A stretch of DNA of 64,000 bases from CBDHEY01 sp965262305 (GTDB lineage Bacteria > Pseudomonadota > Gammaproteobacteria > Pseudomonadales > Cellvibrionaceae), in the NCBI GenBank assembly GCA_965262305.1, contig CBDHEY010000004.1, positions 310,001 to 374,000 of the forward strand, in the 5' to 3' direction. The position numbers and the translations under genes are program-made. The notes under the pieces are model-generated. The model saw only the letters and a program-made list of their open reading frames with translations. It was not told the DNA's origin and did no database searches. Positions 27,323 to 36,462 of the stretch are shown piece by piece. Position 1 is the stretch's first letter; each line of letters starts with the position of its first letter.

Positions 27323-28842
27323 ACACGTCTTACGATTCTCTCTGGCTGGCAATACGATTACCTCATTTTTATTTAGAAGCCATGGGCGTTAGTTTTGATA
27401 CTCAAGAAAATATTGTTGTTAGTCACAAAAACAATTTATGGGATTTTTCAAAACCTCTTGCAGCATCACCTATTGCGCTGGGTTCACCTATTTCAACAAC
27501 ACAGTTATTAATTAATGCCAAACAGATTGAATTAGAACTTGATGCTGTAAATGATTTATCACAAAAACTACTATATCTGCTTTATCAATTTACGCCTTAC
27601 ATTGAACCTTATCACGTAAAACATCCTTGCGGCGTAATCATACGGGGATTTTATTTAGAGTTATCAAAATGTCTTATATTATTCAAGGGGTTATGTAATC
27701 TAATCAATGCCATTAAAGATACACTCAATAAGTCCGCATTAAGTTATTCGATAGGTCTTGCTCATACTCAACAAGCGGCATGGGTATTGTCGTACGCGCA
27801 ATCAAATATACCAACAGTTTTTGATAAAAAGAGGTGCGTGGAAGAATTAAATACCCTACCGATTGATTTAATGCATGAATACAAACAACAGATTGCATCA
27901 TTAAAAGCCATGGGATTTATTCATTTTTCTGATATTAATACCCAAATACAAAATAATGGCTTAAAAAGTTTTCGCAAACGGTTTGACAATGAATTTTGCA
28001 ACTGCCTTGATGAAATATTTAATCTATCAAATAACAATACGAAACAAATATCCCTTTTCAAAAAGCCTAAAAAGGTTTTTTTTCCAGAAATACATTTTCA
28101 AGAAGAAATCCAATTTGATTTTCCTATTAACAGCACGGAACAATTAGTTAATCCAGTTACACAGCTTCTAGAACAGCTTGCTCATTTTTTAAAAAAAAAT
28201 CAACAACAAACACAATCTATTAAAATTCAATTAGCAGACATTTATCAAAATAAAAAAACCATAGTGGTTGCATTTGATCGCTTTTATCAAGATTGGCAAT
28301 TGCCGCTTGAGCTTTCTATGATTCAACTAGAAAATCAAGATCTGCCTTTTGAGGTAGATACTCTCACATTATACTGCCCTAAAACGACAAGCTTGGATCA
28401 ATCACAAAAAACGTTAAATATTGAGAACAAAACGACTACAAACCATTCAGAATTTTTACTGACTACAGCACGAATTGTTGCTCGTATAGGGCAAGAGAAT
28501 ATTTTTAAGTACGCTTGTTTTGATTCTCATGTACCTGAGTACGCTATTAGTAAAATGGGTTTTGATCAAGAGATAAAATGCGAACAGAGGCACCTTACAA
28601 TCTCTACTCGTCCAACTTGGTTGCTTTCTACTCCTGCCCCAGCAAAACAACTCACTAGTGGTGAATTGTATTGGCATGGTCTTTTATGTGTGATTCAAGG
28701 TCCAGAACGTATTCAAAGTCATTGGTGGGAGACGAATATTGTCCGCGATTATTTTGTTGCCAGAAGAAACGATGGCGTCCGACTGTGGATATTTAAGGAT
28801 CTTACGGAAGAGAGCTGGTTTGTACACGGTGTATTTTCCTAA
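27319..28842 (+). CDS. imuB: ImuB, inactive Y-family polymerase-like protein
   Basis: A 507-residue DinB/ImuB-type protein. The N-terminus is LWLAIRLPHFYLEAMG, where active Y-family polymerases have the catalytic Asp motif; its absence is the hallmark of ImuB. Little-finger-like and C-terminal regions follow (about 230-360 and beyond), and the C-terminus carries the conserved SGELYWHGLLCVIQGPERIQSHWW and DYFVARRNDGVRLWIF blocks. ImuB connects DnaE2 to the sliding clamp and RecA. Its sequence is notably rich in A/T and Lys/Asn codons. It overlaps both neighbours: four bases with imuA and one base with dnaE2 (TAATG). Confidence 0.92.
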   Translation: MNTSYDSLWLAIRLPHFYLEAMGVSFDTQENIVVSHKNNLWDFSKPLAASPIALGSPISTTQLLINAKQIELELDAVNDLSQKLLYLLYQFTPYIEPYHVKHPCGVIIRGFYLELSKCLILFKGLCNLINAIKDTLNKSALSYSIGLAHTQQAAWVLSYAQSNIPTVFDKKRCVEELNTLPIDLMHEYKQQIASLKAMGFIHFSDINTQIQNNGLKSFRKRFDNEFCNCLDEIFNLSNNNTKQISLFKKPKKVFFPEIHFQEEIQFDFPINSTEQLVNPVTQLLEQLAHFLKKNQQQTQSIKIQLADIYQNKKTIVVAFDRFYQDWQLPLELSMIQLENQDLPFEVDTLTLYCPKTTSLDQSQKTLNIENKTTTNHSEFLLTTARIVARIGQENIFKYACFDSHVPEYAISKMGFDQEIKCEQRHLTISTRPTWLLSTPAPAKQLTSGELYWHGLLCVIQGPERIQSHWWETNIVRDYFVARRNDGVRLWIFKDLTEESWFVHGVFS

Positions 28843-31800
28843 TGAATTACACAGCATTACATTGCGTTAGTAATTTTACTTTTTTAAAAGGCGCTTCACA
28901 CCCCCAAGAATTAGTCGAAAAAGCCTATGCATTAGATTATCGAGCACTAGCAATAACCGACGAATGCTCGCTCGCAGGTATTGTCAAAGCACACACAAAA
29001 GCTAGAGAACTCGGAATACAGTTAATCATTGGTAGTTATTTTATACTGAGCAATAAAATAAAAATCATCGTGCTAGTACCAAATAAAGCAGCCTATCAAG
29101 AATTATCTGGTTTTATTACCTTATGTCGTAGAAGAATGCCAAAAGGCGAATACGAAGCACATATGAAAGACCTACGCTTTCGTTTACAGCAATGCCTTAT
29201 TATTTGGCAAGTTTCTCATGAGATATTGGAAGAAGAAGCCATAACACTTGCAAGTGAATTAAGCAAAGCATTTAAAAAAAGGCTATGGATAGGTATATCT
29301 CATCTTTTGCAGGGTTCAGAGCAAGCAAATTTTTTACACTGGAAAAAACTTTCTAATTCTTTTCAAATTCCTATGATTGCATCACCAGAAATATTGATGC
29401 ATGAACCACAAAGAAAACCACTACAAGATACACTATTGGCAATAAGAGAAAATACTCCCATACAGAAATTGGGAAAACTGTTGGAAATAAATGCGGAGGC
29501 TCATTTAAAAAATATCGCCGAACTTTATGAATTATATTCACAAGAACTTCTAGAGCAAACCGAAATAATTCGAGATCAGTGTCATTTTTCTCTCGATGAA
29601 ATTCGCTATCAATATCCTGAGGAATTAGTTCCTAAGGGTTTATCAGCTATTACCCATTTAACACATTTAGTTAACCAAGGTAAACACGCGCGTTGGCCAA
29701 GCGGCGTTCCCAAGTTTGTAGAAGAGATTATTACAAAAGAACTTACTCTAATCGAAGAATTGCAGTATGAATATTTTTTTCTTACGGTATATGACATAGT
29801 CGTATTTGCCCGGAGCCAAGATATTCTTTGCCAAGGTCGTGGATCCGCGGCTAATTCGGTTGTTTGCTATTGCTTATTCATCACTGAAATAGCGCCGGGT
29901 CAAATCAATGTTCTATTCGAGCGCTTTATTTCAAAAGAACGTAATGAGCCGCCGGATATTGATGTCGATTTCGAACATCAGCGACGAGAAGAAGTCATTC
30001 AATATATTTACGCCAAGTACACCCGACAACGTGCCGCAATTGCTGCAACACTTGTTACTTATCGCAGTCGCAGCGCCATTCGGGATGTTGGCAAAGCCCT
30101 CGATTTAGAACCTGCCTTAATTGACCATCTCGCAAAATCACTTGCTTGGTGGGATAGAAAGGGAGATCTATACAAACGCATCCAGGAAGCCGGACTCGAT
30201 GCCGATCAAAATATCATGCAGTTGTTTTTTTCGTTAGTGCATCAAATTTTGGGATTTCCACGGCACCTATCACAACACGTGGGTGGTTTTATTATTGCGC
30301 AAGATAAGGTTAGCGATTTAGTGCCACTAGAAAACGCAAGTATGCCAGACCGTACTGTTATTCAGTGGGATAAAGAAGATCTAGAATCTATGGGGTTGCT
30401 CAAAGTCGATGTCCTTGCACTCGGAATGCTAACCGCGCTAAAAAAAGGACTAACCTATGTACAGCAAATCAACCCTGCCATTCAAACCCTACAAGACATA
30501 CCGCCAGAGGACTCTGAAACCTACGCCATGCTCAGTCGTGGCGATAGCGTCGGTGTATTTCAAGTGGAATCACGCGCGCAGATGTCAATGCTACCGAGAT
30601 TAAAGCCTAAAACCTTTTATGATTTGGTGATTGAAATTGCCATTGTACGACCAGGCCCAATACAGGGTGATATGGTTCATCCATACCTAAGAAGACGCGA
30701 TGGCATCGAACCTATTAGTTATCAAAACGCAGCGATTAAAGAAGTGCTAAAACCCACGCTAGGAGTTCCGATATTCCAAGAACAAGCTATACGCCTTGCC
30801 ATGGTAGCAGCAGGTTTTTCTGGCGGCGAAGCGGATCAATTAAGGCGTGCAATGGCAAGCTGGGGTAAAAACGGCAATCTACTCCAATTTGAAGAGAAAT
30901 TTATTCAGGGTATGCTAAACAATGGCTATGAAATTGATTTTGCTAATCGGCTATTTGAGCAAATCAAGGGATTTGGTGGATACGGTTTTCCAGAATCTCA
31001 TTCTGCTAGCTTCGCCATACTATGCTACTTTTCTTCTTGGTTAAAATGTCACTACCCCGCCGCCTTTTATTGTGCCCTACTCAACAGTCAGCCCATGGGT
31101 TTTTACTCTCCTTCGCAACTTATCCAAGACGCCCAACGACACCAAGTAAAAATTCTACCTATTAATATCAACAAAAGTGCTTATGAGTGTCGCTTAGAAA
31201 AATGGCAAAACACATTTGGTCTTCGTTTGGGGTTTTCTCGAATCAAAAAACTGGAAACCAATAAAGCAAAAAAAATCGAATTCTACCGAGCCAATACATC
31301 GTTCGAGTCAATTCAAGATTTAATGGATAGAACCAACCTGACTCAAAACGATATTCAACATCTCGCCTCCTCCGATGCACTACTCGAAATAAGCGGAAAC
31401 CGTTATCAAGCACGCTGGCAGACTACCGCAACACTACCCAACACACCGCTTAACTCATTAACAAAACATGACGAAAAACTGGTTACTGCAGGGCCACAAT
31501 TAGAAGATGAGATTTTTTTCGATTATCAAACTAACGCCGTTAGCCTGCGCCCTCACATCATGGCCCTATTAAGACTTAATACGCCTTTTAATCGCTGCAA
31601 GAGATGTGACCAACTATCTACTATCAATAATGGTCGCTTCGTGCAGGTTGCAGGATTAGTCACTGGAAGACAACGTCCAGGCACAGCAAAAGGCACTCTC
31701 TTTATTACTCTCGAAGACGAAACCGGAAATATGAATATTATTGTATGGAAACGAACCCAAGATTTATTTCGGCAGGCGTTATTAACCAGTAAACTACTTT

Positions 31801-31916
31801 TAGTTAAAGGTCGGATTGAACGTAAAGATTCGGTAGTTCATATTGTCGCCGGGCAACTAATTGACCTATCTAATCATATTGAACGCTATCGATTGAAATC
31901 ACGTGATTTTCATTAA
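28842..31916 (+). CDS. dnaE2: Error-prone DNA polymerase DnaE2
   Basis: C-family DNA polymerase of 1024 residues, the translesion counterpart of replicative DnaE, normal length for DnaE2. The N-terminal PHP domain begins YTALHCVSNFTFLKGASHP. The polymerase core includes RGSAANSVVCYCL, PPDIDVDFEHQRREEV with the catalytic Asp pair, VDVLALGMLTALKK, GVFQVESRAQMSMLPRLKP and FKGFGGYGFPESHSASFA-like segments. The C-terminal OB-fold is at about 910-1000 (VQVAGLVTGRQRPGTAKGT). DnaE2 makes damage-induced mutations together with ImuA and ImuB. Its stop is three bases from the stop of the convergent quinone reductase gene. Confidence 0.97.
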   Translation: MNYTALHCVSNFTFLKGASHPQELVEKAYALDYRALAITDECSLAGIVKAHTKARELGIQLIIGSYFILSNKIKIIVLVPNKAAYQELSGFITLCRRRMPKGEYEAHMKDLRFRLQQCLIIWQVSHEILEEEAITLASELSKAFKKRLWIGISHLLQGSEQANFLHWKKLSNSFQIPMIASPEILMHEPQRKPLQDTLLAIRENTPIQKLGKLLEINAEAHLKNIAELYELYSQELLEQTEIIRDQCHFSLDEIRYQYPEELVPKGLSAITHLTHLVNQGKHARWPSGVPKFVEEIITKELTLIEELQYEYFFLTVYDIVVFARSQDILCQGRGSAANSVVCYCLFITEIAPGQINVLFERFISKERNEPPDIDVDFEHQRREEVIQYIYAKYTRQRAAIAATLVTYRSRSAIRDVGKALDLEPALIDHLAKSLAWWDRKGDLYKRIQEAGLDADQNIMQLFFSLVHQILGFPRHLSQHVGGFIIAQDKVSDLVPLENASMPDRTVIQWDKEDLESMGLLKVDVLALGMLTALKKGLTYVQQINPAIQTLQDIPPEDSETYAMLSRGDSVGVFQVESRAQMSMLPRLKPKTFYDLVIEIAIVRPGPIQGDMVHPYLRRRDGIEPISYQNAAIKEVLKPTLGVPIFQEQAIRLAMVAAGFSGGEADQLRRAMASWGKNGNLLQFEEKFIQGMLNNGYEIDFANRLFEQIKGFGGYGFPESHSASFAILCYFSSWLKCHYPAAFYCALLNSQPMGFYSPSQLIQDAQRHQVKILPININKSAYECRLEKWQNTFGLRLGFSRIKKLETNKAKKIEFYRANTSFESIQDLMDRTNLTQNDIQHLASSDALLEISGNRYQARWQTTATLPNTPLNSLTKHDEKLVTAGPQLEDEIFFDYQTNAVSLRPHIMALLRLNTPFNRCKRCDQLSTINNGRFVQVAGLVTGRQRPGTAKGTLFITLEDETGNMNIIVWKRTQDLFRQALLTSKLLLVKGRIERKDSVVHIVAGQLIDLSNHIERYRLKSRDFH

Positions 31917-31919
31917 GAT

Positions 31920-32582
31920 CTATATCACCTTATTTATAACACTATGCGACAATCGATTTTGATATTCGATAATTTCCTGCTTTCGCTGGGCCTTCGTTAG
32001 TTTTGCAGGGTCATAGATAATATGAGGTTCAAGGACTTCAAAACCCGTAAACTCAAAAATACCTCTATGAATCGGCCAAAGAATATTTTCAATTTCACCT
32101 TGAAAGCCACCCTCTTCATACGCATCTTTTGCTGCACCTGTGGTAATTGATAACATGGCTTGCTTTCCAGCAAATACTCCAGTTTCATATTTACTGCCGC
32201 CACCATAGGCAAATCCGCACGCAAAGACCTTATCGACCCAACCTTTTAAAATAGCCGGCACACTAAACCACCACAAAGGAAACTGCCAAATCATAAGATC
32301 ACATGCTTCTACTTTTAGCATCTCTCGTTTTATGTGCAAATTAAATCCATTGTTCGATGATGCAAATCTTTCTTCACGTTGAATTTGAAGAAAATTTGAA
32401 TCTAGAGGATTTATAAAATTTGTATAATCCGAAACTGGATTAAAGTCGAGTTGATATAAATTTGACGTTTCAACACTGTGACCTAGGAAATTAAAATGAG
32501 ATAATGCTGCATCATGCAATGCAGCATTAAAGCTCTTGGGTTCTGGATGCGCTAAAACCAATAAAATATTCATAATAGTCAT
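31920..32582 (-). CDS. NAD(P)H-dependent quinone oxidoreductase (flavodoxin-like fold)
   Basis: FMN/FAD-binding two-electron quinone reductase of the NQO/KefF/MdaB group, 220 residues. Signature segments are LVLAHPEPKSFNAALHDAA near the N-terminus, QFPLWWFSVPAILKGWVD around residues 95-115, and FACGFAYGGG after it. TTGAAKDAYEEGGFQG binds the flavin ring edge in relatives. It reduces quinones or related electrophiles in the cytoplasm. It follows the GST gene by 11 bases in the same direction, so the two form an operon, divergent from a LysR regulator. An alternative start lies at the Met three codons in, giving MNILLVLAHP. Confidence 0.9.
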   Translation of the reverse strand: MTIMNILLVLAHPEPKSFNAALHDAALSHFNFLGHSVETSNLYQLDFNPVSDYTNFINPLDSNFLQIQREERFASSNNGFNLHIKREMLKVEACDLMIWQFPLWWFSVPAILKGWVDKVFACGFAYGGGSKYETGVFAGKQAMLSITTGAAKDAYEEGGFQGEIENILWPIHRGIFEFTGFEVLEPHIIYDPAKLTKAQRKQEIIEYQNRLSHSVINKVI

Positions 32583-32593
32583 CCAATTTTCGA

Positions 32594-33208
32594 TTAGGCT
32601 AATTCAGACTTAAAAATACTACCCACTTTTTCATGATTAAACATGCGCTCGATAAACCCTTGTAAATTTGGGTATTCATCAGTGAGCTTATGACTTAAAA
32701 CACCCTGCCAATGGATTGCCACCATGAGGTAAAGATCCGCACCAGTAAGCTGATTTCCCGCGATGTAAGGATTCTCACCAAGTTGTTTATTAATGATTTT
32801 GAACAAATCAAATACAGATGCCTCAGCTTTTGCTTTTACGTCTGCTTCATCGCTACCGTATCTTCCAGGTGAAAAACAGCGCGCATAATGCGAATGCAAG
32901 TTACTATAAAGAAATAATAACCAACGATAGGCTTCAGCACTGGCTTGAGAATTAGCAGAAGGAAATAGGTTCGCTTCGGGCTTAATTTCAGATAAATACA
33001 ACTGTATTGCTGCACCTTCTGTAAGTACATAATTATCAAATGCCACAGCTGGGACCTTACCAAGCGGGTTAATCGCGAGATATTCTGGCTTTAAGTGCTC
33101 TCCTTTACCCAGGTTTACCTCTTGGACTTCATACTTCAATCCAGTTAATTCTAAAGCTGCTTTAATTGCTAAAGAGCATGAGTTTGTTGCGTGATATAAC
33201 TTAATCAT
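32594..33208 (-). CDS. Glutathione S-transferase
   Basis: Cytosolic GST of 204 residues. The thioredoxin-like N-domain starts MIKLYHATNSCSLAIKAALE with a Ser/Cys near position 11, and contains NPLGKVPAVAFDNYVLTEG with the cis-Pro and the glutathione gamma-glutamyl contact. The helical C-domain follows (LGENPYIAGNQLTGADLYLMV, the N-capping box). I place the start at 33208: GGAG lies at the right distance upstream, and the conserved fold begins there. The longer open frame to 33472 overlaps the divergent LysR gene and has no family similarity. It probably detoxifies electrophiles together with the quinone reductase. Confidence 0.93.
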   Translation of the reverse strand: MIKLYHATNSCSLAIKAALELTGLKYEVQEVNLGKGEHLKPEYLAINPLGKVPAVAFDNYVLTEGAAIQLYLSEIKPEANLFPSANSQASAEAYRWLLFLYSNLHSHYARCFSPGRYGSDEADVKAKAEASVFDLFKIINKQLGENPYIAGNQLTGADLYLMVAIHWQGVLSHKLTDEYPNLQGFIERMFNHEKVGSIFKSELA

Positions 33209-33312
33209 AAAAATTCTCCAAACAGTAATAGTGAATGCGGAAATATTGTTGCCCGAATTGAGCTTTAAATAAATTCTCGAAAAACGGAAACCAGCTGTGC
33301 AATAATGCACAT

Positions 33313-34194
33313 ATGAATTCTTGGGACGATGTACGTTTTTTTCTAGAAGTAGCGCGTTGCGGTAATGTTTCTGGTGCAGCCAAGGCATTAGGTGTGAATC
33401 ATTCAACCGTATCGCGTCGTATTCAATCATTTGAAACAAAACATGGAGTCCGACTATTTGAGCGCGTATCAAGCGGCTATGAACTTACTGAAAGTGGCAT
33501 AGAAATTTACGAGCTCGCATTGGAAATTGAAGCAAACAACCACAATCTCTCTCGTCGACTGCAAGGAAGGGACAATCGTATTACCGGAAAAATACGAATT
33601 ACCATGCCCCATGATATATTCGATTTCTTACTCGCAGAATATATCGCAGAATTTCTGGATTTATATCCTGAAATAGAAATTGAAATGCAGGTTGCCAAAG
33701 GCGTAAAAAACCTTTTCGCTCGAGAAGCTGATATCGCAGTAAGGCTTTCTCCAGCGCCACCAGAATATTTGATCGGCAAAGAGATTTGTAAATTAGTCCA
33801 TGGAATTTATTACAATAGGCAGTTACATAAAGCCGATAGATCTCCAATTATAACTTGGTCAGACGAAGAAAATATTCCAGATTGGGCTGAGCAAAACCTA
33901 GCAAATCCTTATGTAGTAATGCAGGTCGATGATTTGTCCAGTATGTATGCCGCAGTAAAAAATTCTGTAGGCTACGCTCGCATGCCCTGCCATTTTCACA
34001 ATCTAATTAGCGACTCAGAAGTAATAATTAAACCTGCAGAGATGCCTAAATCTACTTGGGGAATTTGGGTTTTAAGTCATATTGATTTAAAAAATACGCT
34101 TCGAGTAAAAACCTGTCGAGAATTCTTGGTTTCCACAATTGAACAAAATAAGGATATTTTTTCAAAACTAGATTTTAAAGCCCACTCTAAATAA
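33313..34194 (+). CDS. LysR family transcriptional regulator
   Basis: A 293-residue LysR regulator, divergently arranged 104 bases from the GST-quinone reductase operon, which it most likely controls. The helix-turn-helix is MNSWDDVRFFLEVARCGNVS, then GAAKALGVNHSTVSRRIQSF, and LFERVSSGYELTESG (residues 1-65). The effector domain follows from about 90 (GKIRITMPHDIFDFLLAEY). The DDV/FLEVAR start and short effector domain place it in a LysR clade that commonly neighbours GST or oxidoreductase genes. The inducing ligand is unknown. Confidence 0.92.
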   Translation: MNSWDDVRFFLEVARCGNVSGAAKALGVNHSTVSRRIQSFETKHGVRLFERVSSGYELTESGIEIYELALEIEANNHNLSRRLQGRDNRITGKIRITMPHDIFDFLLAEYIAEFLDLYPEIEIEMQVAKGVKNLFAREADIAVRLSPAPPEYLIGKEICKLVHGIYYNRQLHKADRSPIITWSDEENIPDWAEQNLANPYVVMQVDDLSSMYAAVKNSVGYARMPCHFHNLISDSEVIIKPAEMPKSTWGIWVLSHIDLKNTLRVKTCREFLVSTIEQNKDIFSKLDFKAHSK

Positions 34195-34241
34195 ATAATA
34201 CAATTATTAATTATTCACTAATCGCTTTTCTCTAATATAAA

Positions 34242-35339
34242 CTAGTCTAAAGATTTAATTTTTTTCCGGTAGGCTGATGGGCTAAGATTATATTTTTTCT
34301 TAAAAGCACGATTAAAAGGACTTATAGACTTATAACCTGCATCATAAGCAAGTGTATGAATTGGCGTAAAATCATATTCACGATCATGAAATCGATCTAC
34401 CACCTCTTGCAAACGGTAGTCACTGAGATATTCATTAAAATTATTGTAGCCCAATTGACTGTTAATGAGTTTACGAAGTAAATATTCACGCATTTTCATT
34501 TTTTTTGAAAGATGCGCAAGGGTCAGTCCATGCTCTCGATAAAGATGCTCTTTTAACATCATATCTTCAAGAAGCTGAATCTCACCAAGTGTCGCTACTA
34601 CATTCGGTCCAACACTAGAATCTGAAATACTTTCATTTTCTTGTTTTTCCGAATGCAATGCTTCTCCAGAAGTAGCGGAATACGCTTTTTTGGCTTGAAC
34701 ATCAAAAAGAGTGAAAAGAGATTCCAGTTTATTAACGGATGGTGATAATAAATAGGTGCACACTAATGTTAAAACAAAGACAAAAACCAAAGCTATACCC
34801 ACCGTGATTGATCGACCATTGGTTACGAAGATGTCCACAATAAAATGGGCGGTGATGACCAAGCCTAGGGTGACAACTAATACCAACCGTAAAACTCTTC
34901 GGTAATTAATCATATCCGCCTGAAAATCACGGACAATTTCAAAAAAGCCAAGAGCAAAGAAACCAATGAGTATTAAACGAGAGATATAAAAATGCGAAAG
35001 AAGCCCAAACTTAGGCTCGGGATAAACAATAAACACATAGGTACAATAAAGTACAAAAAATGCGAATCCAATATAGATACTTAATGGGATGCCACTTCGA
35101 TCAGAAAACTGATTTCGGGAAAAAACATAAAAACTGAATGGCACAGATACAACGAATGGCACACCCAACCACAACCAGAAGGTACCAATATAAAAAGGAG
35201 ACAGGAAAAAAGAAACCAGCCCGGATAATAAAAGAAAAATCGGCGTATGTTTAAGTGGATTTAATTTAAACGAAACAACTAGCTGCAATGCAAAAATTAC
35301 AACTAAAATCGTCGCCATACCATTAACAAAATAAGTCAT
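34242..35339 (-). CDS. Membrane-bound AraC family regulator
   Basis: A 365-residue protein with an N-terminal membrane domain of about seven hydrophobic helices (to about residue 215) joined by a polar linker to a C-terminal AraC HTH_18 domain. The DNA-binding part has LAHLSKKMKMREYLLRKLI, NNFNEYLSDYRLQEVVD and IHTLAYDAGYKSISPFNRAF followed by KKYNLSPSAYRKK. Such one-component membrane regulators sense a signal at or outside the membrane and act on DNA directly. The next genes on the same strand encode two secreted beta-rich proteins, possible targets; that is inference from order alone. Confidence 0.9.
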   Translation of the reverse strand: MTYFVNGMATILVVIFALQLVVSFKLNPLKHTPIFLLLSGLVSFFLSPFYIGTFWLWLGVPFVVSVPFSFYVFSRNQFSDRSGIPLSIYIGFAFFVLYCTYVFIVYPEPKFGLLSHFYISRLILIGFFALGFFEIVRDFQADMINYRRVLRLVLVVTLGLVITAHFIVDIFVTNGRSITVGIALVFVFVLTLVCTYLLSPSVNKLESLFTLFDVQAKKAYSATSGEALHSEKQENESISDSSVGPNVVATLGEIQLLEDMMLKEHLYREHGLTLAHLSKKMKMREYLLRKLINSQLGYNNFNEYLSDYRLQEVVDRFHDREYDFTPIHTLAYDAGYKSISPFNRAFKKKYNLSPSAYRKKIKSLD

Positions 35340-35528
35340 AGTCCGTAAAGATGATTTATTACTTTGATTCCATTTAACTCCGTAATTTCAATACAGAATA
35401 AATACAAGACGTACAATTCTAAATTATTAAAAGAAATTTTGAATAGAACAAGTTAAAAAAGCGCAGATAATTTCTTATCTACGCAATTAAAACCGATAAT
35501 GAAAAGAGTTTTTCGAAGTTATCGCTAA

Positions 35529-36437
35529 CTAACAACCACGGTTTCTATTAATAGAAGCACCGAAATCAACAACTGGTTCATCTAAACATATGCGATTAGC
35601 GCTAAGAACGGCGTTACCACTTAGCTCCGTCAGTTCGTTAATCCCGCTGTTGGAAACACTGATATCACCGACAACCGGGTCTCCGATTATCGTACCATTT
35701 ACAAATATTTGGTTTCCTGAAAAGCTGGCAAATCGAGTTTCTAAGTTACCGTTAACGAATATTCTTCCCGGAAAAGGCAACAAGTTCGAAAAAACGATAA
35801 TAGATGAACCGGAAAGAACATCCCCATCAAAGATACTGAATACATCAGGCACGGAATTTGATTGAACAATAAACAACCCCCGATCAGCTCGGAGAAAAGC
35901 ACCTGATTCCAGGTGAAAACCCGTAACACCATTCACTTGGAAATTCCCTTGAGTACCCACACTCATACCAGCGCCTATAATGACTCGCCCACCGTTTGAA
36001 CTTAAATCGATACTACCAGGTAAATCAAGATCAGTCTGAATGATGATATCACCACCAAAAGCAGTAGCAGATAGGCCAAACTGAGGTATGGCTTGACGAG
36101 TATCTAATTCTGTTTGTAATACGAAGCCACCTACATCAAGCACCTCGACTGAAAGAGGTGCGATTTCATTGTTGCCAGAAATTGACAATTGTTCAGTAAA
36201 ATAAATAGTCGGGTTAAGGTTTGCCGGATCATTGACCTGAATCTCACCATCAACATTCATGCTTCCAACAAAAAACACGTCACCTGAAATCAAAATGTTG
36301 TAAATTACATTTTCTGAACTTGTTTCATTTGCAACAAAAACACTCGAGTTTACGTTGATAACCTGATCTGCATGAGAAGATAGAGTAAAAGTAGTAAACG
36401 TCGAAATGGATAATAAGTATATAAATAAATTTTTCAT
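35529..36437 (-). CDS. Secreted beta-solenoid-like protein
   Basis: Exported protein of 302 residues: signal peptide MKNLFIYLLSISTFTTFTLS, then a Gly/Asn/Val-rich run of short beta strands (GDVFFVGSMNVDGEIQVND, GGDIIIQTDLDLPGSIDLSS, GGRVIIGAGMSVGTQGNFQV). The pattern resembles filamentous-haemagglutinin or pectin-lyase-like solenoids, but there is no adhesin secretion domain. It ends with two Cys residues. I start it at ATG 36437, where GGAGAA precedes at normal distance; the longer frame to 36476 adds a non-signal stretch. The neighbour upstream (36463-37725) encodes a similar protein. Function is unknown. Confidence 0.65.
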   Translation of the reverse strand: MKNLFIYLLSISTFTTFTLSSHADQVINVNSSVFVANETSSENVIYNILISGDVFFVGSMNVDGEIQVNDPANLNPTIYFTEQLSISGNNEIAPLSVEVLDVGGFVLQTELDTRQAIPQFGLSATAFGGDIIIQTDLDLPGSIDLSSNGGRVIIGAGMSVGTQGNFQVNGVTGFHLESGAFLRADRGLFIVQSNSVPDVFSIFDGDVLSGSSIIVFSNLLPFPGRIFVNGNLETRFASFSGNQIFVNGTIIGDPVVGDISVSNSGINELTELSGNAVLSANRICLDEPVVDFGASINRNRGC

Positions 36438-36462
36438 GATTAAATTCTCCAGATATATGAGA

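Noticed and set aside
33209..33472. N-terminal extension of the GST (to 33472)
   Set aside because: It overlaps the divergent LysR gene and has no GST similarity; the fold starts at MIKLYHATN with GGAG upstream of 33208.
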